DNA of 64,000 nt, from contig NC_013132.1 in NCBI RefSeq assembly GCF_000024005.1, forward strand, positions 1,916,001 through 1,980,000, written 5' to 3'. This document shows, in pieces, positions 53,241 to 62,421 of the stretch (the stretch's first letter is position 1; the number at the start of each line of letters is the position of its first letter). This DNA is from Chitinophaga pinensis DSM 2588 (GTDB taxonomy: Bacteria > Bacteroidota > Bacteroidia > Chitinophagales > Chitinophagaceae). The notes beneath the pieces were generated by a model. It was not told where the DNA came from and searched no databases. It was given only the letters and a program-made list of their open reading frames with translations. Made by a program: the position numbers and the translations under genes.

Positions 53241-53498
53241 ATGATCGAAAGAAAATTAAGAAAAACCAGAACTGGCGTGGTATCCAGCAATAAGATGGAT
53301 AAAACAATCACCGTTAGCGTTGAGCGTAAGGTGAAACACCCAATCTATGGTAAATTCGTTAAGAAAACTACCAAGTTCATGGCGCACGACGAACAAAACG
53401 AGTGCAGCATCGGCGATACCGTAAGAATCATGGAAGTTCGCCCTCTGAGCAAAAACAAATGCTGGAGACTGGTAGAAGTTATCGAAAAGGTAAAATAA
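53241..53498 (+). CDS. rpsQ: 30S ribosomal protein S17
   Basis: 85 residues. [74 protein letters not shown] is the complete OB fold. Binds 16S rRNA early in assembly. Confidence 0.97.
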   Translation: MIERKLRKTRTGVVSSNKMDKTITVSVERKVKHPIYGKFVKKTTKFMAHDEQNECSIGDTVRIMEVRPLSKNKCWRLVEVIEKVK

Positions 53499-53569
53499 TT
53501 ATCTGTTTCAAGCTCCATCCGGCATTCCCGGTTGTAGCCGCTGATTAAACAACTTAACAATCTCATAAG

Positions 53570-53938
53570 ATGATACAACAAGAATCAAGGCTGAATGTAG
53601 CTGATAACAGTGGTGCCAAAGAGGTACTGTGTATTAGGGTATTAGGCAACTCCGGCCAGGATTACGCTAAAGTGGGCGATAAGATCGTAGTGACTGTGAA
53701 GGATGCAATCCCAGGCGGTGGCGTAAAGAAAGGTATGGTAACCAAAGCTGTTATCGTTAGAACTAAAAACAAGCTGCGCCGTAAAGACGGATCTTACATC
53801 CGTTTCGACGATAATGCCGTTGTATTGCTGAATAACTCTGACGAGCCACGCGGTACCCGTATTTTCGGTCCGGTTGCCCGTGAGCTGCGCGATAAGGGAT
53901 ACATGAAGATTATCTCTCTGGCTCCCGAGGTGCTGTAA
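53570..53938 (+). CDS. rplN: 50S ribosomal protein L14
   Basis: 122 residues, starts [29 protein letters not shown] and ends [17 protein letters not shown], full family length. Part of the intersubunit bridge and the factor-binding region. In E. coli it begins the spc operon; here the promoter signal lies one gene later, before rplX. Confidence 0.98.
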   Translation: MIQQESRLNVADNSGAKEVLCIRVLGNSGQDYAKVGDKIVVTVKDAIPGGGVKKGMVTKAVIVRTKNKLRRKDGSYIRFDDNAVVLLNNSDEPRGTRIFGPVARELRDKGYMKIISLAPEVL

Positions 53939-53959
53939 ATCAAAGCCTTATACAAGCAG

Positions 53960-54002
53960 AAAGCATAAAGCCCGAAGTAAAAAACTTTAGGCTTTGTGCT
54001 TT
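53960..54002 (+). other. Long imperfect hairpin in the rplN-rplX spacer
   Basis: AAAGCATAAAGCCCGAAGT pairs with ACTTTAGGCTTTGTGCTTT around AAAAA (two mismatches, one G-T). Its right arm overlaps the -33 element of the internal promoter. Confidence 0.7.
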
Positions 54003-54023
54003 CAGCTTGAATGCATATCTTTG
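53994..54023 (+). promoter_or_regulatory. Internal promoter before rplX (TTG-N19-TATCTTTG)
   Basis: TTG at 53994-53996 and TATCTTTG at 54016-54023 with 19 bp between, followed by CAG. Probably supplies the spc genes separately from the S10 promoter. Confidence 0.72.
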
Positions 54024-54095
54024 CAGCCCGTTTCAAAAACGAAAATTTTAATCAAGCGGAACAGGTTTTCGCTTGGCGTTTTAAATAAACAAATA

Positions 54096-54434
54096 ATGAA
54101 AACGAGATTCAAGCCTAAGTTCAACATTAAGAAAGGCGACACGGTAGTGGTGATTGCCGGTGATGACAAGGACAGGACCAAGCCACGCAAAGTGCTGGAA
54201 GTGATCCCTGACAAGGCACGCATTCTGGTTGAAGGTGTGAACATCATCACCAAACATACCAAACCAACTGCACAGAACACCAAAGGTGGTATTGTTAAGC
54301 AGGAGGCACCTATCGCTATTTCCAATGTAATGTTGTGGGATGCTAAGGCTGGTAAACCTACCAAAGTTAACAGGCAGCGCGAAAATGGTAAATTAGTTCG
54401 TATCGCTAAAAAATCAGGGGAGGTAATTAAATAA
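54096..54434 (+). CDS. rplX: 50S ribosomal protein L24
   Basis: 112 residues from the ATG at 54096 ([58 protein letters not shown]). The open frame upstream crosses the promoter and is excluded. Assembly-initiating protein with KOW motif. Its stop overlaps the rplE start by one base. Confidence 0.97.
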   Translation: MKTRFKPKFNIKKGDTVVVIAGDDKDRTKPRKVLEVIPDKARILVEGVNIITKHTKPTAQNTKGGIVKQEAPIAISNVMLWDAKAGKPTKVNRQRENGKLVRIAKKSGEVIK

Positions 54435-55009
54435 TGGCAAACACTACATATAAACCCAGACTGCAGACTAAATACCGCGAAGAAGTGGTAAATACACTGC
54501 ACAAGAAATTCAACTACAAGAGCGTAATGCAGGTGCCACGTTTGGTAAAGATCTGTCTGAACCAAGGTATCAATGGCGCTGTTGGAGATAAGAAACTGGT
54601 AGATATTGCTGTTGACGAAATGACCCGTATCTCAGGTCAGAAAGCGATCGCTACTTTATCTAAGAAAGATATCTCTAACTTCAAACTGAGAAAGCACATG
54701 CCGATTGGTGCCCGCGTAACACTGCGTGGTAACAATATGTATGACTTCCTGGATCGTCTGATCGCAGTTTCCCTGCCACGTGTACGTGACTTCAAAGGTG
54801 TGAATGAAAAAGCTTTCGATGGCCGCGGTAACTATACCCTGGGTATCACTGAGCAGATCATCTTCCCTGAGATCGATATCGATAAAGTAACAAAGATCTC
54901 CGGTATGGATATCACTTTCGTTACTACGGCGCAGACCAACGAAGAAGCTTATGAGCTTCTGAAAGAACTGGGTATGCCGTTCAAGAATATCAAGAAGGAT
55001 AATCAATAA
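54434..55009 (+). CDS. rplE: 50S ribosomal protein L5
   Basis: 191 residues. [18 protein letters not shown] start, [66 protein letters not shown] and [54 protein letters not shown]. Binds 5S rRNA. Translationally coupled to rplX through ATAATG. Confidence 0.98.
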   Translation: MANTTYKPRLQTKYREEVVNTLHKKFNYKSVMQVPRLVKICLNQGINGAVGDKKLVDIAVDEMTRISGQKAIATLSKKDISNFKLRKHMPIGARVTLRGNNMYDFLDRLIAVSLPRVRDFKGVNEKAFDGRGNYTLGITEQIIFPEIDIDKVTKISGMDITFVTTAQTNEEAYELLKELGMPFKNIKKDNQ

Positions 55010-55018
55010 TCTGATATC

Positions 55019-55058
55019 AAATTCCAAACCCTGTACGGGATTTGGAATTTGGAATTTA
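55019..55058. repeat. Inverted heptad element in the rplE-rpsN spacer
   Basis: AAATTCCAAACCC pairs with GGG.TTTGGAATTT; the right arm is periodic (TTTGGAA at 55041, 55048, then TTTATAA). The perfect 10-bp part is AAATTCCAAA / TTTGGAATTT. Ends 22 bp before rpsN. Confidence 0.85.
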
Positions 55059-55080
55059 TAACTGGAATCATCAACTCATC

Positions 55081-55350
55081 ATGGCAAGAGAATCCGTAAA
55101 AGCTCGCGAAAGAAAGAGACAAGCACTGGTGGCTAAGTTCGCAGAAAAGCGTGCCGCTCTGAAAGCAGAAGGTAACTACGCTGAACTGGATCAGCTCCCT
55201 AGAAATGCATCTCCTGTTCGCCTGCACAACAGATGTCAGCTTTCCGGTCGTCCAAAAGGTTACATGCGTCACTTTGGTATGTGTCGTAACATGTTCCGCG
55301 ATCTGGCACTGGCTGGTAAAATCCCTGGCGTAAGAAAAGCTAGCTGGTAA
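55081..55350 (+). CDS. rpsN: 30S ribosomal protein S14 (long, zinc-free type)
   Basis: 89 residues from the ATG at 55081 ([20 protein letters not shown]); the earlier start lies within the heptad hairpin. [47 protein letters not shown] lacks the four-Cys zinc site of the short form, so it belongs to the zinc-independent type. Head protein near S3 and S10. Confidence 0.97.
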   Translation: MARESVKARERKRQALVAKFAEKRAALKAEGNYAELDQLPRNASPVRLHNRCQLSGRPKGYMRHFGMCRNMFRDLALAGKIPGVRKASW

Positions 55351-55478
55351 GCCGACACCAGCGATTGCTCCCCCCTGCAACGCAGGCCCGGCAATCGTAA
55401 ACAGGCAAAGTTTTTTGATCTTCCTATCTATTACTGATTGGATATCGCATTGTAAATCGTTTTTAAATTTTAAAGACA

Positions 55479-55877
55479 ATGGTTACTGATCCAATAGCAG
55501 ACTTCCTGACCAGAATCCGGAACGCGCAAATGGCCAACCACAGGATTGTGGAAATTCCTGCCTCAAAGCTGAAAAAACGTATCACTGAGATACTGTACGA
55601 CAAAGGTTATATCCTGAAGTACAAATTCGAAGAAGATAACAAACAAGGTGTTATCAAGATAGCGCTGAAATATGATCCTCAGACTAAGACACCTGCTATC
55701 ACTGATATGCAGCGTATCAGCCGTCCTGGTTTACGCCAGTACGCTAAGCCTGGAGATTTCAAACGTGTAAAGAACGGTCTGGGTATCGCTATCGTTTCCA
55801 CTTCTAAAGGTGTAATGACCGATAAAGAAGCTAAAGTACAAAATGTAGGCGGCGAGCTCGTTTGCTTCGTCTATTAA
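55479..55877 (+). CDS. rpsH: 30S ribosomal protein S8
   Basis: 132 residues. MVTDPIADFLTRIRNAQMANHRIVEIPASKLKKRITEILYDKGYI and the C-terminal SRPGLRQYAKPGDFKRVKNGLGIAIVSTSKGVMTDKEAKVQNVGGELVCFVY. Central domain protein; in E. coli the spc repressor, no matching mRNA site recognised here. Confidence 0.98.
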   Translation: MVTDPIADFLTRIRNAQMANHRIVEIPASKLKKRITEILYDKGYILKYKFEEDNKQGVIKIALKYDPQTKTPAITDMQRISRPGLRQYAKPGDFKRVKNGLGIAIVSTSKGVMTDKEAKVQNVGGELVCFVY

Positions 55878-56029
55878 TATATATGGTGCTGCACTGATCC
55901 TGACAAATTATCTGTTCAGTTATCAGTAACAGACCAACCAATTGGGCCTTCTGACAATTAAGCTTTCTATACGGCGCTGAACACTGAAGGATCCGGCAAT
56001 TCAAAACATAACAGTAAAAAACTGCAATT

Positions 56030-56584
56030 ATGTCTCGTATAGGTAAAAGTCCTATCAAATTAGCAAGTGGTGTAACAGCTACTGTTTCTGCTGCTAATGA
56101 ACTGACTGTAAAAGGTCCTAAAGGTGAACTGAAAAGAAGCATCGACAGGGATATCAAGATAGAAGTGGCCGATGGCGTTCTTACAGTAGTTCGTCCGACA
56201 GATCAGATCCGTCACCGTGCACTGCATGGTCTGTACCGTGCATTGATCAACAACATGGTGATCGGTGTAACTGAAGGTTTCAAAAAACAACTGGAACTTG
56301 TCGGTGTAGGTTATAAAGCCGCTAACCAGGGCCAACTGCTTGACCTGTCTTTGGGTTACTCTCACAACATCGTGATTGAAATCCCTAAAGAACTGAAAGT
56401 AGCTACCCTGACTGAAAAGGGTTCTAACCCTAAAATCATGCTGGAAGGTATCGACAACCAGCTGCTGGGTCAGGTAGCCGCTAAAATCCGTAGCCTGCGT
56501 AAACCAGAGCCGTACAAAGGTAAAGGTGTTCGCTATAGCGATGAAGTGGTTCGTAAGAAAGCAGGTAAGTCTGCAGGTAAATAA
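56030..56584 (+). CDS. rplF: 50S ribosomal protein L6
   Basis: 184 residues, two repeats: MSRIGKSPIKLASGVTATVSAANELTVKGPKGEL and GVGYKAANQGQLLDLSLGYSHNIVIEIPKELKV, ending QVAAKIRSLRKPEPYKGKGVRYSDEVVRKKAGKSAGK. Close to the sarcin-ricin loop. The spacer behind it holds a perfect inverted repeat. Confidence 0.98.
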   Translation: MSRIGKSPIKLASGVTATVSAANELTVKGPKGELKRSIDRDIKIEVADGVLTVVRPTDQIRHRALHGLYRALINNMVIGVTEGFKKQLELVGVGYKAANQGQLLDLSLGYSHNIVIEIPKELKVATLTEKGSNPKIMLEGIDNQLLGQVAAKIRSLRKPEPYKGKGVRYSDEVVRKKAGKSAGK

Positions 56585-56588
56585 TTTT

Positions 56589-56651
56589 AATTAGCTAATC
56601 AGCGCGTGCCGTTGATTAGCTAATTCAACAACATTCCGGCAGTATCGGAAT
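56589..56651 (+). other. Two hairpins in the rplF-rplR spacer
   Basis: AATTAGCTAATCA (56589-56601) / TGATTAGCTAATT (56613-56625) is a perfect 13-bp inverted repeat; ATTCCG (56633-56638) / CGGAAT (56646-56651) follows. The second hairpin covers an alternative ATG at 56650. Confidence 0.8.
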
Positions 56652-56670
56652 GATTAAAATAAAATCAGAA

Positions 56671-57024
56671 ATGAGCACAAAAGTTAATAGGAGACAGAAG
56701 ATCCGCTACCGCATCCGTAAAAAGTCTGTAGGTAGTTCACAGAAGCCGAGATTATCTGTATTTCGCAGCAATAGCGACATTTACGTGCAATTGATAGATG
56801 ACGCTAACGGCGTTACTCTGGCTGCTGCTTCTTCCCGTGATAAAGATATCCAGGCACAGAAAGGTACTAAATCCGAGAAATCTAAACTCGTAGGTGCTGC
56901 TCTGGCTACTAAAGCAAAAAATCTGGGTATTACTACCTGCGTTTTTGATCGTGGTGGTTATCTGTATCATGGTCGCGTAAAAAGCGTAGCTGATGGCGCT
57001 AGAGAAGGTGGCCTTCAATTCTAA
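56671..57024 (+). CDS. rplR: 50S ribosomal protein L18
   Basis: 117 residues from the ATG at 56671 ([18 protein letters not shown]), the usual family start; an ATG 21 bp earlier sits in a hairpin. [33 protein letters not shown] and [26 protein letters not shown] are the 5S rRNA-binding blocks. Confidence 0.97.
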   Translation: MSTKVNRRQKIRYRIRKKSVGSSQKPRLSVFRSNSDIYVQLIDDANGVTLAAASSRDKDIQAQKGTKSEKSKLVGAALATKAKNLGITTCVFDRGGYLYHGRVKSVADGAREGGLQF

Positions 57025-57060
57025 ATCAAATTGATTAAATCGTAATTCGCAAATAACAAA

Positions 57061-57579
57061 ATGGCAAAGAATACATTTAATAAAGTAAAGGCCGGTGACC
57101 TGGAGCTGAAAGAAAAGGTTGTGGCTATCAACCGTGTTACTAAAACAACTAAAGGCGGACGTACATTCAGTTTTTCTGCTTTGGTAGTAGTAGGTAACGA
57201 GCACGGTGTAGTAGGACACGGTCTGGGTAAGGCTAAAGAGGTGCAGGAAGCTATCACTAAAGGTATCGACGATGCTAAGAAAAATCTTATCAAAGTCCCT
57301 GTAATGCATGGTACTATTCCTCACGATCAGTTAGCTAAAGAAGGTGCTGCGAAAGTATTGATCAAACCAGCTGCTCATGGTACCGGTGTGATCGCGGGAG
57401 GTTCTATGCGTGCCGTACTGGAAAGCGCAGGTATCACCGACGTTCTGGCAAAATCACTGGGTTCTGCTAACCCTCATAACGTGGTAAAAGCTACATTCAA
57501 AGCACTGGGTCTCCTGCGTGAGCCGGTTCAGATAGCTAAAACCAGAAGCGTATCACTGAAGAAAGTATTTAACGGATAA
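57061..57579 (+). CDS. rpsE: 30S ribosomal protein S5
   Basis: 172 residues. [66 protein letters not shown] and [47 protein letters not shown]. The spectinomycin loop ([10 protein letters not shown]) looks wild-type. Accuracy and mRNA-entry protein. Confidence 0.98.
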   Translation: MAKNTFNKVKAGDLELKEKVVAINRVTKTTKGGRTFSFSALVVVGNEHGVVGHGLGKAKEVQEAITKGIDDAKKNLIKVPVMHGTIPHDQLAKEGAAKVLIKPAAHGTGVIAGGSMRAVLESAGITDVLAKSLGSANPHNVVKATFKALGLLREPVQIAKTRSVSLKKVFNG

Positions 57580-57649
57580 TAACACTATCCAGTTAACGGG
57601 GTGGAAGATCCTTTCCCGGCAATTGTAAAGTGCTAATTCAAATAACACA

Positions 57650-57835
57650 ATGGCAAAGATCAAGATCACTCAGGTAAAAAGTGGTATAGACCGTCCTGAA
57701 CGTCAGAAGCTCACCCTGAAGGCGCTGGGACTGAAAAAACTGAACGCCACTGTAGAAGTGGAAGCTACCCCCCAGATCCTGGGTATGGTGCGTAAGGTAA
57801 ATCATCTGGTAAAAGTTGAAGGAGAGCAGGCTTAA
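57650..57835 (+). CDS. rpmD: 50S ribosomal protein L30
   Basis: 61 residues. [56 protein letters not shown], the complete short form. Surface protein of the 50S. Between rpsE and rplO. Confidence 0.96.
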   Translation: MAKIKITQVKSGIDRPERQKLTLKALGLKKLNATVEVEATPQILGMVRKVNHLVKVEGEQA

Positions 57836-57942
57836 TAATTTTATTAGCCGGAAAATTATCCTACATTTATATCGGATACTTACGAAATAATAATTACATT
57901 TAAAGCGAGCGGTTAATTTCCGCGTAAGTAAAACAATTAATA

Positions 57943-58389
57943 ATGAATCTGCATACGTTACAACCTGCACAGGGTTCCGTACATAAAGAGAAGCGCCTTG
58001 GTCGTGGTGAAGCATCCGGTAAAGGTGGTACTTCCACAAAAGGTAATAAAGGTGGTCAGTCACGTGCTGGTTATCAGAGCAAAAGAGGTCACGAAGGTGG
58101 TCAGATGCCAATTCAGCGTCGTATGCCAAAACGTGGTTTCAAGAGCTTAAATCCAACTGAATATCAGGTGTTCAACATCGGTCAGATCGACCACCTGGTT
58201 GAAAAATATGGTCTCCAGGATTTCTCTCTGGAAAACCTGTACATTAACGGGTTGATCAACAGGACCGCGAAAGTGAAAATCCTGGGTCAGGGAGAATTGA
58301 AGGCTAAAGTAACCGCAAAAGTGAATGCGATCAGCGAAAAAGCCAAGCAGCTGATAGAAGCAGCGGGTGGAACGGTAGAGCTGGTATAA
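57943..58389 (+). CDS. rplO: 50S ribosomal protein L15
   Basis: 148 residues. MNLHTLQPAQGSVHKEKRLGRGEASGKGGTSTKGNKGGQSRAGYQSKRGHEGGQMPIQRRMPKRGFKSLNPTEYQVFNIGQID, with the Gly/Lys-rich N-terminal tail reaching into the 50S core. Late assembly protein. Confidence 0.98.
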   Translation: MNLHTLQPAQGSVHKEKRLGRGEASGKGGTSTKGNKGGQSRAGYQSKRGHEGGQMPIQRRMPKRGFKSLNPTEYQVFNIGQIDHLVEKYGLQDFSLENLYINGLINRTAKVKILGQGELKAKVTAKVNAISEKAKQLIEAAGGTVELV

Positions 58390-58406
58390 AGATTTCACGA
58401 CTGAGG

Positions 58407-58533
58407 AGACGCCTACGCAGTAGTGCGTCTTTTCACATTTTATCAAGCCAGAGAAAACAACACAAATCCCGGCCGGAGTTACTGGATAGCAGCTAATGCC
58501 TGTTCGGAATTTGGTCCCGCCTCAAACGGGATG
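58407..58533 (+). other. Hairpins in the rplO-secY spacer
   Basis: AGACGC (58407-58412) / GCGTCT (58425-58430) is followed by TTTT and could act as a weak terminator or attenuator. TCCCG-cctcaaa-CGGGA lies at 58515-58531. Confidence 0.5.
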
Positions 58534-58563
58534 AAATTTTGAATATTAAACATTCATCTTCCT

Positions 58564-59907
58564 GTGAAGAAATTTATCGAAACGATTAAGAATATCTGGA
58601 GCATCGAGGATTTGCGTAGCCGCATTCTCACTACATTGCTTCTTGTCCTCATCTATCGTGTAGGATCCTATATCGCGTTACCCGGTATTGATGCCAACAG
58701 TTTGGGTATGGGAGAGTTTGCCAACAAGTCTGAAAAGGGTATCCTTGGACTATTCAACATGTTCGCAGGTGGTTCCTTCTCCAGGGCTTCCATTTTTGCT
58801 CTTGGCATTATGCCCTATATCTCTGCATCCATAGCCATACAACTGCTTACAATTGCCGTGCCTTATTTCCAGAAATTACAGAAAGAAGGGGAAAGCGGTA
58901 GAAAAAAGATTAATCAGTATACCCGTATACTGACAGTGATTGTGACTGGTCTGCAGGCAAGTGCATATGTTGCCTTCCTCAGACAGCAGTCTGCAGGTTC
59001 AATAATCCCGGAATACGGTGCAGCTTTCTTCTGGCTGACAACCACTGTAGTGCTTACAGCAGGTACCCTGTTTGTAATGTGGCTGGGTGAGAAAATCACA
59101 GACAAAGGTATTGGCAACGGTACTTCTATCATAATCATGGTCGGCATCCTTGCCCGTCTACCTCAGGCGATCATTCAGGAGTTCTCCTCCAGAAACGCGC
59201 AGAGTAATGGTGGTGCGATGCTGTTCCTGATAGAGCTGGCTGTATTCGTACTGATCACTATCGGTCTGATCCTGCTGGTACAGGGTACCCGTAAGATCCC
59301 GGTAAACTATGCAAAACGTATTGTTGGTAACAAACAGTTCGGCGGTGTACGTCAGTTTATTCCACTGAAAGTAAACGCTGCTGGTGTAATGCCGATCATC
59401 TTTGCACAGGCGATCATGTTTATTCCGGCTACAGCTATCGGTTTCGCAACTGACAGCAACTCTGGCTTCATTCGTATCTTCAGTGATCACACAAATGGCT
59501 GGTACAACCTGATTTATGCTGTACTGGTAATTGTGTTCACTTATTTCTATACTGCCCTGATATTCAATCCGACCCAAATGGCGGATGAAATGAAACGTAA
59601 CAACGGTTTCGTACCTGGTGTTAAACCTGGTCAGGCTACCGCTGATTACATCGGCGCTGTAATGGACCGTATCACCCTCCCAGGTGCATTCTTCCTGGCG
59701 ATGGTTGGTATCCTTCCAGGTGTTGCAGCAGCTGTGAATATCAACAGTAACTTTGCTACCTTCTTCGGAGGTACCTCCCTGCTGATCATGGTGGGCGTTA
59801 TCCTGGATACGCTCCAGCAAATAGAAAGCCAGCTGCTGATGCGCCATTACGATGGTCTCATGAGCACCGGCCGGATTAAAGGAAGAACAGCTCCGGCTAA
59901 CGTCTAA
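58564..59907 (+). CDS. secY: Protein translocase subunit SecY
   Basis: 447 residues, ten membrane helices, GTG start (MKKFIETIKNIWSIEDLRSRILTTLLLVLIYRVGSYIALPGID). Family blocks: GGSFSRASIFALGIMPYISASIAIQLL, KIPVNYAKRIVGNKQFGGVRQFIPLKVNAAGVMPIIFA, MADEMKRNNGFVPGVKPGQATADYI and QIESQLLMRHYDGLM. Forms the membrane channel for exported proteins. 174 bp after rplO, typical spc position. Confidence 0.98.
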   Translation: MKKFIETIKNIWSIEDLRSRILTTLLLVLIYRVGSYIALPGIDANSLGMGEFANKSEKGILGLFNMFAGGSFSRASIFALGIMPYISASIAIQLLTIAVPYFQKLQKEGESGRKKINQYTRILTVIVTGLQASAYVAFLRQQSAGSIIPEYGAAFFWLTTTVVLTAGTLFVMWLGEKITDKGIGNGTSIIIMVGILARLPQAIIQEFSSRNAQSNGGAMLFLIELAVFVLITIGLILLVQGTRKIPVNYAKRIVGNKQFGGVRQFIPLKVNAAGVMPIIFAQAIMFIPATAIGFATDSNSGFIRIFSDHTNGWYNLIYAVLVIVFTYFYTALIFNPTQMADEMKRNNGFVPGVKPGQATADYIGAVMDRITLPGAFFLAMVGILPGVAAAVNINSNFATFFGGTSLLIMVGVILDTLQQIESQLLMRHYDGLMSTGRIKGRTAPANV

Positions 59908-59930
59908 TTAATCCGGGCTACCTGGCCTAA

Positions 59931-60004
59931 AAGCCACAGAAGCATAAGACCAACAGTGAGTTTACTCCGCTGCGGGTTTTATGCTTGCGTGGCTTCATCT
60001 TTTA
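59931..60004 (+). terminator. Terminator-like stem-loop between secY and map
   Basis: AAGCCACAGAAGCATAAGACC pairs with GGGTTTTATGCTTGCGTGG and CTT over a 22-nt loop (few mismatches), followed by CATCTTTTAAG. May reduce read-through into map. Only partly T-rich. Confidence 0.6.
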
Positions 60005-60126
60005 AGTAAAGAGCTTTGAGAATTTAATGGCAAGTGCAGGCCCCGTCTTTTATGTGGTTACGATCATTATTGACACGATGTGCAACCGCACTTTCGAAAC
60101 TGAACTTTCCGAACCCGTTTTTTAGT

Positions 60127-60927
60127 ATGGTGCATTATAAAACTAAGGAAGAAATTGAGCTGATGCGCAAAAGCGCATTACTTGTGAGCGCTACGCTGGA
60201 AGAAGTAGCTAAGCATCTGAAGCCGGGTATGTCTACCCTGGAGATTGATGCGATCGTGGAGAATTTCATCGTTGCAAACGGCGCCGTTCCTTCATTCAAA
60301 AACTACAAAGGATTTCCTAAGAGCTGCTGTATCTCTGTAAACGCAGAGGTTGTACACGGTATTCCGAATTCTTATGTATTACAGGACGGCGATATCGTCA
60401 GCGTTGATGTTGGGGTATTACTGAACGGATATCATGGCGATAGTGCCTACACTTTCGCTATCGGTAATGTAAAGCCGGAAGTGCTGGAACTGATGAAAGC
60501 AACCAAGGCAGCATTGTATAAAGGTATAGAAAAAGCTGTGGCTGGTAACCGTATCGGTGATATCGCCCATGCTATTCAGGATTATACCGAAAAACAGCGC
60601 GGTTACGGCGTTGTTCGCGAGCTGGTGGGACATGGACTTGGAAAGAACCTCCACGAGGATCCTCAGGTCCCTAACTACGGTAAACGCGGCAGCGGTCCTA
60701 TCATGAAGGAAGGTCTGGTGATAGCAATTGAACCAATGATCAACCTGGGCGTAAAAGAAGTGGAATATATGGAAGATGGCTGGACCGTTATCACACGGGA
60801 TGAAAAGCCTTCTGTTCATTTTGAACACAACGTGGCCGTAATGAAAGGCAAACCGGACATACTTTCTTCATTTGAAGGTATTGAAAGGGCAGAAAAGAAT
60901 AACCCTGCTCTTAGCTCAAGTCACTGA
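60127..60927 (+). CDS. map: Type I methionine aminopeptidase
   Basis: 266 residues from the ATG at 60127 (MVHYKTKEEIELMRKSALLV); the long open frame upstream overlaps the stem-loop and lacks family similarity. Removes the initiator Met from new proteins. Metal ligands are all present: D94, D105 (VDVGVLLNGYHGD), H169 (VGHGLGKNLHEDP), E202 (AIEPMINLG) and E233 (HFEHNVAV). Usual location between secY and infA. Confidence 0.97.
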   Translation: MVHYKTKEEIELMRKSALLVSATLEEVAKHLKPGMSTLEIDAIVENFIVANGAVPSFKNYKGFPKSCCISVNAEVVHGIPNSYVLQDGDIVSVDVGVLLNGYHGDSAYTFAIGNVKPEVLELMKATKAALYKGIEKAVAGNRIGDIAHAIQDYTEKQRGYGVVRELVGHGLGKNLHEDPQVPNYGKRGSGPIMKEGLVIAIEPMINLGVKEVEYMEDGWTVITRDEKPSVHFEHNVAVMKGKPDILSSFEGIERAEKNNPALSSSH

Positions 60928-60939
60928 TTATCAATGAAT

Positions 60940-60982
60940 AACCGTGAATAGAAAAAATTATCCACAATAATTGTTCACGGTT
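60940..60982 (+). terminator. Stem-loop after map
   Basis: AACCGTGAA (60940-60948) / TTCACGGTT (60974-60982), with an outer AATGA/TCATT pairing, followed by AATTTTTCTTTTTC. Likely ends the spc unit before the infA promoter. Confidence 0.7.
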
Positions 60983-61016
60983 GGATCATTAATTTTTCTT
61001 TTTCTTAAGATTTCAC

Positions 61017-61024
61017 TATCTTTG
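61017..61024 (+). promoter_or_regulatory. infA/alpha-operon promoter element (TATCTTTG)
   Basis: Exact TAnnTTTG box, 17 bp before infA, followed by CAG as at the rplX promoter. -33 region is T-rich without a clear TTG. Confidence 0.68.
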
Positions 61025-61041
61025 CAGTCCTAAAAATTTTT

Positions 61042-61260
61042 ATGGCAAAACAGGCACTCATTAAACAGGATGGAATAATACTAGAAGCCTTGTCTAACGC
61101 TATGTTCAGAGTAAAGTTAGAGAACGGGCACGAGATTTTGGCGACCATTTCCGGTAAGATGAGAATGCACTATATCCGCATCCTGCCTGGTGACAAAGTA
61201 GGGGTTGAGATGAGTCCATACGATTTGAGCAGAGGCAGAATCATATTCAGATATAAATAA
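61042..61260 (+). CDS. infA: Translation initiation factor IF-1
   Basis: 72 residues, S1/OB fold: [71 protein letters not shown]. Binds the A site during initiation. Very short leader from its promoter. 26 bp before rpmJ. Confidence 0.98.
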   Translation: MAKQALIKQDGIILEALSNAMFRVKLENGHEILATISGKMRMHYIRILPGDKVGVEMSPYDLSRGRIIFRYK

Positions 61261-61286
61261 CAATACAGACTTATAATTTATAACTT

Positions 61287-61403
61287 ATGAGGGTAAGAGC
61301 TTCCATAAAAAAAAGAAGCGCAGATTGTAAAATCGTGCGCAGGAAGGGTAAATTGTTGGTAATCAACAAAAAGAATCCCCGTTTTAAGCAACGTCAGGGA
61401 TAA
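61287..61403 (+). CDS. rpmJ: 50S ribosomal protein L36 (zinc-free type)
   Basis: 38 residues, translated by hand: [20 protein letters not shown] then [18 protein letters not shown]. Correct length and ending (FKQRQG) and location between infA and rpsM. The zinc-binding Cys/Cys/Cys/His set is reduced to a single Cys14, so it is the zinc-independent form. Confidence 0.95.
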   Translation: MRVRASIKKRSADCKIVRRKGKLLVINKKNPRFKQRQG

Positions 61404-61441
61404 TTTAATTAATAAGTAACAAAGTAAATTAAACTACAAAT

Positions 61442-61822
61442 ATGGCACGTATAGCCGGTATCGATCTTCCTAAAAATAAAAGAGGAGAAATTGGCCTGAC
61501 CTACATCTTTGGTATTGGTCGTTCTACCGCTCAATATATTCTGGAGAAATCTGGTATAGACTTCAACAAGAAAGTTAAAGACTGGAACGATGATGAGCAG
61601 GCTGCAATCCGTAACGTTATCAACGGTGAGTTTAAAGTAGAAGGTCAGCTGCGTTCAGAAGTGCAGATGAATATTAAACGTCTGTTGGATATAGCTTGTT
61701 ATCGTGGTCTTCGTCACAGAAAAGGCTTACCACTGAGAGGTCAGCGTACCCGTACCAATAGCCGTACCCGTAAAGGTAAACGTAAAACGGTTGCAGGTAA
61801 GAAGAAAGCGCCTAAGAAATAA
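61442..61822 (+). CDS. rpsM: 30S ribosomal protein S13
   Basis: 126 residues. [40 protein letters not shown] and [45 protein letters not shown], with the basic tail that touches P-site tRNA. First of the S13-S11-S4-alpha group. Confidence 0.98.
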   Translation: MARIAGIDLPKNKRGEIGLTYIFGIGRSTAQYILEKSGIDFNKKVKDWNDDEQAAIRNVINGEFKVEGQLRSEVQMNIKRLLDIACYRGLRHRKGLPLRGQRTRTNSRTRKGKRKTVAGKKKAPKK

Positions 61823-61843
61823 ACTTGATAATACAAATAACAA

Positions 61844-61910
61844 GTTCCGGTTTCCAGTAGTCGTATATATGGCAAGAGGAATCTGGAACCTGGAACCTGG
61901 AACCTGGAAT
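61844..61910. repeat. Inverted heptad element in the rpsM-rpsK spacer
   Basis: Right arm CTGGAAC CTGGAAC CTGGAAC CTGGAAT from 61883; left arm GTTCCGG TTTCCAG at 61844-61857 is its reverse complement with two G-T type changes. 11 bp before rpsK. Confidence 0.85.
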
Positions 61911-61921
61911 TTTATATAATT

Positions 61922-62323
61922 ATGGCAAAAGCACAAAATACAAAAACTGCTGCTAACAAAAAGAGAGTAGTTAAAGTTGATAACTACGGTGATGTTCACA
62001 TCTCTGCTAGCTTCAACAACATCATCATCAGCATTACCAACAAACAGGGTCAGGTTATCTCCTGGTCTACTGCAGGTAAGATGGGCTTCAAAGGTTCTAA
62101 AAAGAACACTCCGTATGCAGCTCAGCTGGCTGCTTCTGACGCTGCAAAAACAGCAATGGAAGCAGGTCTGAAAAGAGCTGATGTTTTTGTAAAAGGCCCA
62201 GGTGCTGGTCGTGAGAGCGCAATCCGTGCGATCGCTAACTCCGGTATCGAGGTTAACATGATCAAAGACGTAACTCCTTTACCTCACAACGGTTGCCGTC
62301 CTCCTAAGAAGAGAAGGGTATAG
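61922..62323 (+). CDS. rpsK: 30S ribosomal protein S11
   Basis: 133 residues. [115 protein letters not shown], complete. Platform protein of the 30S. Confidence 0.98.
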   Translation: MAKAQNTKTAANKKRVVKVDNYGDVHISASFNNIIISITNKQGQVISWSTAGKMGFKGSKKNTPYAAQLAASDAAKTAMEAGLKRADVFVKGPGAGRESAIRAIANSGIEVNMIKDVTPLPHNGCRPPKKRRV

Positions 62324-62421
62324 GATTCAAAATATTCTGTGGTATTTCGAAAGTGGAAGGACTGGAATATTTTCGGTCTGCTGCTTTCGAATTTCCGCTT
62401 GAGAGTTTTATTAAATAATTG

